This document shows, in pieces, positions 27,377 to 31,175 of a stretch of 31,175 nucleotides of DNA; the first letter of the stretch is position 1, and every line of letters starts with the position of its first letter. Source of the stretch: a virus; the IMG/VR virus record IMGVR_UViG_3300032087_002392, positions 1 to 31,175 of that record. One strand, 5' to 3'. The notes beneath the pieces were generated by a model. That model was not told the origin of the DNA, searched no databases, and saw only the letters and a list, made by a program, of their open reading frames with translations. Position numbers and translations under genes: made by a program.

Positions 27377-27928
27377 ATGGCTTCGATATTAGACCCATTA
27401 AAAGATAGACAAGGTGGTATTAAAAAGTCTGCTGATTGGTATAGAAAAAATGTACGATCAATAGCAGATACGGTTACCGCTAGAAAGTTAATGAATAGTG
27501 GTAAATTGATAGGTAAACCAAGCACAGGCCGTTTAAATATGTTTTTCTACGACCCTAAAACAAAAGCTAAACTACCATATTATGATAGATTTCCACTTGT
27601 ATTACCACTAGAACCAATTAAAGGTGGTTTTTTAGGTATGAACTTTCATTATTTACCATATCTTTTAAGGTTTAGATTATTAGAAAGATTACAAAAGTTT
27701 TCAGATGGTGGTTTTAAATCAACAACTAAAATGAATGTAAGCTATGATATTGTGAAAGGTATTAATCTAGTAAAGCCAACACTTAAAAAATATTTGTATG
27801 GTTATGTTAGATCAAATTTTTTAAGAATAGATTTTGATGAGTCTGCTTTAGCAGCTTATCTACCTGTACAAAGATTTGTTAAAGCAGGTACAAGTAAAGT
27901 ATGGGCAGACAGTAGAGGTATGATTTAA
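27377..27928 (+). CDS. T4-like virion protein, possibly the DNA end protector gp2
   Basis: 183 aa. RQGGIKKSADWYRKNVRSIA, PSTGRLNMFFYDPKTKAKLP, YYDRFPLVLPLEP, GGFLGMNFHYLPYLLRFRLL and PTLKKYLYGYVRSNFLRIDF are conserved in T4-like marine phages, where I recall the family being labelled DNA end protector (gp2) or simply structural; T4 gp2 itself is longer (274 aa). Basic and soluble. ATG 27377 is the start; an earlier in-frame TTG would lie upstream of the late promoter. First gene of the late unit, no Shine-Dalgarno sequence. The gp2 label is uncertain. Confidence 0.6.
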   Translation: MASILDPLKDRQGGIKKSADWYRKNVRSIADTVTARKLMNSGKLIGKPSTGRLNMFFYDPKTKAKLPYYDRFPLVLPLEPIKGGFLGMNFHYLPYLLRFRLLERLQKFSDGGFKSTTKMNVSYDIVKGINLVKPTLKKYLYGYVRSNFLRIDFDESALAAYLPVQRFVKAGTSKVWADSRGMI

Positions 27929-28008
27929 TGACATACACGATAGAAGAAATTATAGAAGCAATGAAAAAAATTTGTCCAGAAGCCTGGAAAGATAAAAGGA
28001 AAAACTAA
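27928..28008 (+). CDS. Very small conserved-looking protein
   Basis: 26 aa. TYTIEEIIEAMKKICPEAWK is a complete short helical protein. It joins both neighbours by TAATG overlaps, which is good evidence that ribosomes pass through it. AGAGGTATGATTTA stands before ATG 27928. Whether the peptide has a function or merely couples the two virion genes cannot be said. Confidence 0.55.
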   Translation: MTYTIEEIIEAMKKICPEAWKDKRKN

Positions 28009-28991
28009 TGGCCATTTTAAGAGGCGGTAAAAGAATTGGTGGTTTTGATGTAAGGATTGGTATACCACGTGACCGATCTTTAGACAATGTACAAGGTGAT
28101 AGTAGATTAAAACAAAGAGCAGGTGGTAATCCAGATTCTACAATGGGTAGAATACAAGCATATGTAAACGAGGCAGAGGGTTTTGCTAGAAAGGCAAGAT
28201 ACTATATTGAATTTAATTTACCAAATGGTGTAGGTGAAAACTTATTTGGTACTTCCGATAATGACGCTACTTACTCTAATGAAATTACAGATGAAACAAG
28301 AGGTTTTGCTTTATCAAAAGATTTAAGAGCAGTACAATTGGCCAACGCTAGACGAGTACAAGCATTTTGTTCAGCAGTAGATATGCCTAGTAGAGAAATT
28401 TTAACAAAAGAAGTTAAGCACAATGGCCCTAGTAGAAAAATAGCTTATGACGCTCAGTTTGCTGACATAACAGCAACATTTTATACAGACAAATTTTTAA
28501 GAGAACGAAGTTATTTTGAACTATGGCAAAAAGCTGCTTATAGTACAAGCACATTTAATTTTAATTATTACAACGATTATGTATCACCAGTTAACATATT
28601 ACAATTAGGTAATTATGCTAGCGCAAACGAAAGAGATGATGTAACATACGCTGTAAAATTATTTGATTGTTTTCCAAAAACTATTAGTCCTGTTTCGTAT
28701 TCACACGATACAAACCAGGTACAGACGTTTACAGTAACGTTTTCATTTAGATATTGGGTCAATTATTTTATTGATGAAGCAGATAATGTTTCATTGTTAG
28801 GTCAAAAAGAGTTTAACGTACCAACAGTTAAATATGGTGGACTGTTTGGTGGTTTATTCAGTAAATTACCGCCTGAATTAAGAAGAGCAGGACGTGATGT
28901 ATTGAATGATATAAGAAGACGAGTACCAATAGGACCTATAACTGGTGGAAGAGCATTTCCTCCATTTAGAGTAGCACCAAAAAATATATAA
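28008..28991 (+). CDS. 54: gp54-type baseplate tail-tube initiator
   Basis: 327 aa (T4 gp54: 320). It sits on the baseplate and nucleates tail-tube polymerisation. The core has the tail-tube fold: ARKARYYIEFNLPNGVG, RRVQAFCSAVDMPSREILTK, RKIAYDAQFADITATFYTDK, FLRERSYFELWQKAAYSTST and VKLFDCFPKTISPVSYSHDT followed by QTFTVTFSFRYWVNYFI. The C-terminal Pro/Arg-rich extension (RRRVPIGPITGGRAFPPFR) is beyond the fold. AAAGGAAAAA leads ATG 28008. Paralogous gp48 and gp19 share the fold, so gp54 versus another baseplate tube protein is inferred from length and context. Confidence 0.8.
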   Translation: MAILRGGKRIGGFDVRIGIPRDRSLDNVQGDSRLKQRAGGNPDSTMGRIQAYVNEAEGFARKARYYIEFNLPNGVGENLFGTSDNDATYSNEITDETRGFALSKDLRAVQLANARRVQAFCSAVDMPSREILTKEVKHNGPSRKIAYDAQFADITATFYTDKFLRERSYFELWQKAAYSTSTFNFNYYNDYVSPVNILQLGNYASANERDDVTYAVKLFDCFPKTISPVSYSHDTNQVQTFTVTFSFRYWVNYFIDEADNVSLLGQKEFNVPTVKYGGLFGGLFSKLPPELRRAGRDVLNDIRRRVPIGPITGGRAFPPFRVAPKNI

Positions 28992-29014
28992 AAATTATAT
29001 AATAAGGAGATATA

Positions 29015-29749
29015 ATGGCATTACCAAAAATTGAAACGCCGACATATGAACTGACTTTACCATCACAAGAGATTAAAGTTAAGTACAGGCCGTTTTTAGT
29101 AAAAGAAGAAAAGATACTTTTAATGGCAATGGAATCTCAAAAAGCAGATGAGATTTTTCAAGCAACAAAACAAATAGTAGCGTCTTGTACGTTTAACAGT
29201 TTGAAAGTAGAAGACTTACCAACATTTGATTTAGAATACATCTTTTTACAGATTAGAGCTAAATCAGTAGGTGAGATCACTAAATTTAAAGTGTTGTGTC
29301 CAGATGATAAAAAAACTTATGCTGATGTTGAAGTTGACTTAACAAAAGTTAATGTTGAAGTTGATGATAAACACACAAACAAACTAGTAGTAGATGAAAA
29401 AAGAAATTTAGGTGTTGTACTTAAATATCCAACAATGAATGTATTAAAATCAGGCACTATGGAAAACCCTACGACAGAGCAGATATTTGATGTTCTAACG
29501 GAGTGTGTTGACCATATATACGAGGGCGATAAAATATATCCAGCGAAAGATAGTACACAACAAGAAATAAAAGAATTTTTTGAAGATTTATCACAAGATT
29601 CTTTTGTAAAAATTAAATCATTTTTTGACACTATGCCTCGTTTAAGACACGAGATTGAGGTAACAAATCCAGTTACCAATGTGAAAAGTAAAGTAGTTTT
29701 ATCAGGACTAAATGATTTTTTCGAATCAGCCTCGCCCACAATAGCCTAG
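29015..29749 (+). CDS. 26: gp26-type baseplate hub protein
   Basis: 244 aa (T4: 208). LPKIETPTYELTLPSQEIKV and YRPFLVKEEKILLMAMESQK, ASCTFNSLKVEDLPTFDLEY and LQIRAKSVGEI are the standard N-terminal blocks; SFVKIKSFFDTMPRLRHEIE and LSGLNDFFESA close it. In T4, gp26 is needed for assembly of the central hub. AAGGAG is 6 bp before ATG 29015. Just before the stop, the codons GAT TTT TTC form a slippery T TTT TTC, and the -1 frame continues for 63 more codons with a conserved-looking sequence, so a longer gp26 product is likely (see next entry). Confidence 0.88.
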   Translation: MALPKIETPTYELTLPSQEIKVKYRPFLVKEEKILLMAMESQKADEIFQATKQIVASCTFNSLKVEDLPTFDLEYIFLQIRAKSVGEITKFKVLCPDDKKTYADVEVDLTKVNVEVDDKHTNKLVVDEKRNLGVVLKYPTMNVLKSGTMENPTTEQIFDVLTECVDHIYEGDKIYPAKDSTQQEIKEFFEDLSQDSFVKIKSFFDTMPRLRHEIEVTNPVTNVKSKVVLSGLNDFFESASPTIA

Positions 29750-29910
29750 AGGCCTACTTCGAAACTAATTTTGCTCTGATACAACATCATAAATATAGCT
29801 TGAGTGAACTAGAGAATCTAATGCCTTGGGAACGAGACGTTTATGTGTCTTTGTTGTCAAATTGGATTAAACAAGAAAACGAGAGAAAAAGAGAGAAAAA
29901 AAATGGCTGA
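29716..29910 (+). CDS. Extension of gp26 reached by -1 frameshift (gp26-X)
   Basis: Open in the -1 frame from 29716 to TGA 29908-29910. It reads ...NSLEAYFETNFALIQHH, then KYSLSELENLMPWERDVYVS and LLSNWIKQENERK: a conserved-looking helical domain with M-P-W-E-R-D. No ATG precedes the domain (first ATG 29821, inside it), so translation from an own start would lose most of it. The slippery heptamer TTTTTTC is 29716-29722; a GCCTC/GAGGC stem (29729-29733 with 29749-29753) follows after six bases, and two TTCGAA palindromes can extend it. This is the layout of tail-assembly frameshifts such as lambda G/GT. It ends 8 bp into the next gene. Confidence 0.7.
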   Translation, partial: FFRISLAHNSLEAYFETNFALIQHHKYSLSELENLMPWERDVYVSLLSNWIKQENERKREKKNG

Positions 29911-30232
29911 TGATATAAAAAAGGTTGATGATATAAAAGTCGCAGAACCAAAACAAAAAATACAAGTTGATTTAGAGGTAGACACTTCCGTTAAAGACCT
30001 AGGTGTCAACCCATACGCTAAACTAATTCATATGGCAAGAGCTGTTGACGCTTGGAGAATATTTCCAAGATTGTTCTTAACAGTTTACATAATCTTATTA
30101 TATAAATGTGTAATTTGGTATATGAACTTATCAGGTCCTACTATGGAACAAAGTGGTTTAATCAGTATCGTAGTTGGTGCTGGCGCTGCCTGGTTTGGTT
30201 TATACACAGGAACAAGTAAGAGTAAGAAGTAA
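29903..30232 (+). CDS. Holin-like small membrane protein in the baseplate operon
   Basis: 109 aa from ATG 29903, which overlaps the end of the gp26 extension by 8 bp; earlier in-frame starts fall inside that frame. A charged N-terminus of about 40 residues (DDIKKVDDIKVAEPKQKIQV) precedes YAKLIHMARAVDAWRIFPRL and two membrane helices, about 58-76 (FPRLFLTVYIILLYKCVIWYM) and 84-102 (SGLISIVVGAGAAWFGLYTG), with a basic SKSKK end. Similar small proteins sit near baseplate genes of marine T4-like phages. Two helices and a charged tail resemble holins by topology only; virion or lysis role is undecided. Confidence 0.65.
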   Translation: MADDIKKVDDIKVAEPKQKIQVDLEVDTSVKDLGVNPYAKLIHMARAVDAWRIFPRLFLTVYIILLYKCVIWYMNLSGPTMEQSGLISIVVGAGAAWFGLYTGTSKSKK

Positions 30233-30357
30233 TGGAAATTACAGCAGAGTTATTACAAGTAATAAATGATACAAGTTGGACTGATGGTATTGGTACACTT
30301 GTTGTATTACTAGTTGCCTATGCTGTGTACAAGTACATTAACAAAAGGTTCAAATAA
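30232..30357 (+). CDS. Very small single-pass membrane protein
   Basis: 41 aa. Acidic N-terminus (EITAELLQVINDTSWTDG) outside, then GIGTLVVLLVAYAVYKYI as one membrane helix and a basic end (NKRFK). It starts and ends in TAATG overlaps with both neighbours, which supports translation. Paired with the two-helix protein upstream, it could be a partner such as an antiholin-like peptide, but no family is recognised. Confidence 0.65.
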   Translation: MEITAELLQVINDTSWTDGIGTLVVLLVAYAVYKYINKRFK

Positions 30358-31175
30358 TGGCTGTATTAGAATCAGATATAAAAGCTCTGTTTAAAACTAT
30401 AACTAGCGAGACTATGAAGACGGTCAGCGCAGGTCAGAAAACTATCATATCACCTACAACAGTTAGAAATCTAGCAAAAGAGATAACTGAACAGGCAGAG
30501 AGTGGTAGTATTTTTAAGTTTGAAGAAGCACTTAAAAAAACAGAGTCTATAATTGATAAATTAGGTATTAATTTAGATGATTTTAATAAAGGCCTATCAG
30601 ATAGAATAAAACAACTTGGCGAACAAAAAGTTAAAGCAGAGGCCGAAGTACAAGAGTTAAGACAAAGTAACATAGCGGCTGAAGTAAAAACTATCAAAGA
30701 AGGCAAAGAGTTTAGAATAGAAACTAATATACTTACTAGAAAAGAAATTAAAGAACGAACTTCTTTACTAAACAATCAAATAAAACAGACAGACAAAAGA
30801 GAAAAAGAAATCATCAAACAAAGAGAAAAACTTTTAAAGAAAGATGAACTTACAGTAGCAGACAAAGAAAAAATAATTGCTGATGAAAAAGAAATCACAC
30901 AACGAAGAGCTGCTATAGCTACAGAATCAGAAACATTAGGTATAGATAATACTGCCGATACAGGTGGTGATAGATTAGAACTGCCACCAATGTTGGCAGG
31001 TTTTGTTGACGCTTTAATGGGACCATTTAACGCCATTGGTGAGGCAGGTATGATGTTAAAAGATACTGTTATGGGTATAGGCGAGACATTTATGTTTTTA
31101 GGTAAGGGTGCTTTGAAAGTTGTAGTAAAAGCATTTAGAGCTTTATCATTTATATTAAAACCAATACCAATAGCA
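30357..31175 (+). CDS. Large tail or baseplate-hub protein, N-terminal 273 codons (partial)
   Basis: Open to the end of the window. Residues about 55-185 are coiled coil with dense Lys and Glu (EEALKKTESIIDKLGINLDD, KQLGEQKVKAEAEVQELR, NNQIKQTDKREKEIIKQREK). From about 205 the protein changes to Gly/Met/Phe-rich hydrophobic segments (MLAGFVDALMGPFNAIGEAG, MMLKDTVMGIGETFMFLGKG, ALKVVVKAFRALSFILKPIP). Coiled coil followed by such segments is typical of tape-measure and related hub proteins; in T4 the length-determining protein is gp29. The position after gp26 agrees. The rest of the gene is needed to decide between tape measure and another tail protein. Confidence 0.65.
   Translation, partial: MAVLESDIKALFKTITSETMKTVSAGQKTIISPTTVRNLAKEITEQAESGSIFKFEEALKKTESIIDKLGINLDDFNKGLSDRIKQLGEQKVKAEAEVQELRQSNIAAEVKTIKEGKEFRIETNILTRKEIKERTSLLNNQIKQTDKREKEIIKQREKLLKKDELTVADKEKIIADEKEITQRRAAIATESETLGIDNTADTGGDRLELPPMLAGFVDALMGPFNAIGEAGMMLKDTVMGIGETFMFLGKGALKVVVKAFRALSFILKPIPIA

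Noticed and set aside
29317-29739. A 140-codon minus-strand open frame opposite gp26
   Set aside because: Antisense to a well-conserved gene, rich in Ser/Thr/Phe as expected from the complement of Lys/Glu/Asp codons, and no promoter or start signal is visible.
29786-29793. CATAAATA near-match to a late promoter inside the gp26 extension
   Set aside because: Not a perfect octamer, and it lies in the conserved coding part of the extension.
30434-31036. Two minus-strand frames opposite the large tail protein
   Set aside because: Ser/Leu-rich composition is the complement of a Lys/Glu coiled coil. No minus-strand gene was supported anywhere in the window.
1-31175. tRNA genes, CRISPR arrays, insertion sequences and long repeats
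   Set aside because: No cloverleaf with a GTTCGA-type T-loop, no regularly spaced repeats, and no transposase-like protein or terminal inverted repeats were found by eye.

Overview
The window reads as part of the genome of a T4-like contractile-tailed phage (myovirus) that infects a marine Gram-negative bacterium. The evidence is the set of T4 core proteins: a gp32-type single-strand DNA-binding protein, a gp59-type helicase loader, a T4-type RNase H, a probable gp33 late-transcription coactivator, a gp54-type tail-tube initiator and a gp26-type baseplate hub protein. Several families known mainly from marine T4-like phages are also present (DUF6433, DUF4385, DUF3310). All recognised genes lie on the + strand, are densely packed (ATGA or TAATG overlaps are common) and are very AT-rich. 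AT-richness and the homologues of alphaproteobacterial surface lipoproteins suggest a SAR11-like or other alphaproteobacterial host. The host is inference; the T4-like assignment is firm.

Layout. (1) 1-7749: one operon of surface-sugar genes: oxidoreductase end, DegT-type aminotransferase, glycosyltransferase-like proteins, a small-molecule kinase, a nucleotidyltransferase fused to a HAD phosphatase, two tandem WavE-like paralogues, a GT-B-like protein, KdsA (Kdo-8-phosphate synthase), a small membrane protein and a GT-A glycosyltransferase. (2) 7750-10685: promoter followed by a run of small, mostly unknown genes (one DUF3310). (3) 10700-14216: promoter, then small exported proteins and lipoproteins including a 17-kDa-surface-antigen-like and an LPP20-like lipoprotein, then glutaredoxin. 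(4) 14270-16575: small winged-helix-like protein, membrane proteins, RNase H, DUF6433. (5) 16573-19655: promoter, SprT-like protease, membrane-anchored glucosaminidase, a coiled-coil membrane protein and a small lipoprotein: a plausible lysis/envelope unit. (6) 19658-26345: conserved small T4-like genes, M15 peptidase, PD-(D/E)XK exonuclease, gp33-like, DUF4385, gp59, with four further sigma70-type promoters. (7) 26407-31175: gp32, a strong terminator, a T4-type late promoter (TATAAATA), then virion genes: gp2-like, gp54, gp26 with a frameshifted extension, small membrane proteins, and the start of a large tail or hub protein.

Regulation is unusually legible. Eight sigma70-like promoters (CTTGAC, 16-18 bp, TATATT-like) punctuate the operons. 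Three of them share a longer upstream module: two AATCA-type elements 52-53 bp apart, flanking an inverted repeat. Three promoters, and the late promoter, sit so close to the next ATG that their mRNAs should be leaderless or nearly so, and those genes mostly lack Shine-Dalgarno sequences. Other notable signals are a start codon buried in a perfect hairpin (23005-23028), a switch-like leader with a tiny upstream reading frame before the gp33-like gene, and a slippery T6C heptamer with a well-placed downstream stem that would extend gp26 by -1 frameshifting.

Biologically, the phage appears equipped to remodel the host surface (LPS or capsule sugars, Kdo supply, surface lipoproteins), to lyse with two kinds of peptidoglycan enzyme, and to run a T4-like early-to-late transcription programme. 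No tRNA genes, CRISPR arrays or insertion sequences were seen.
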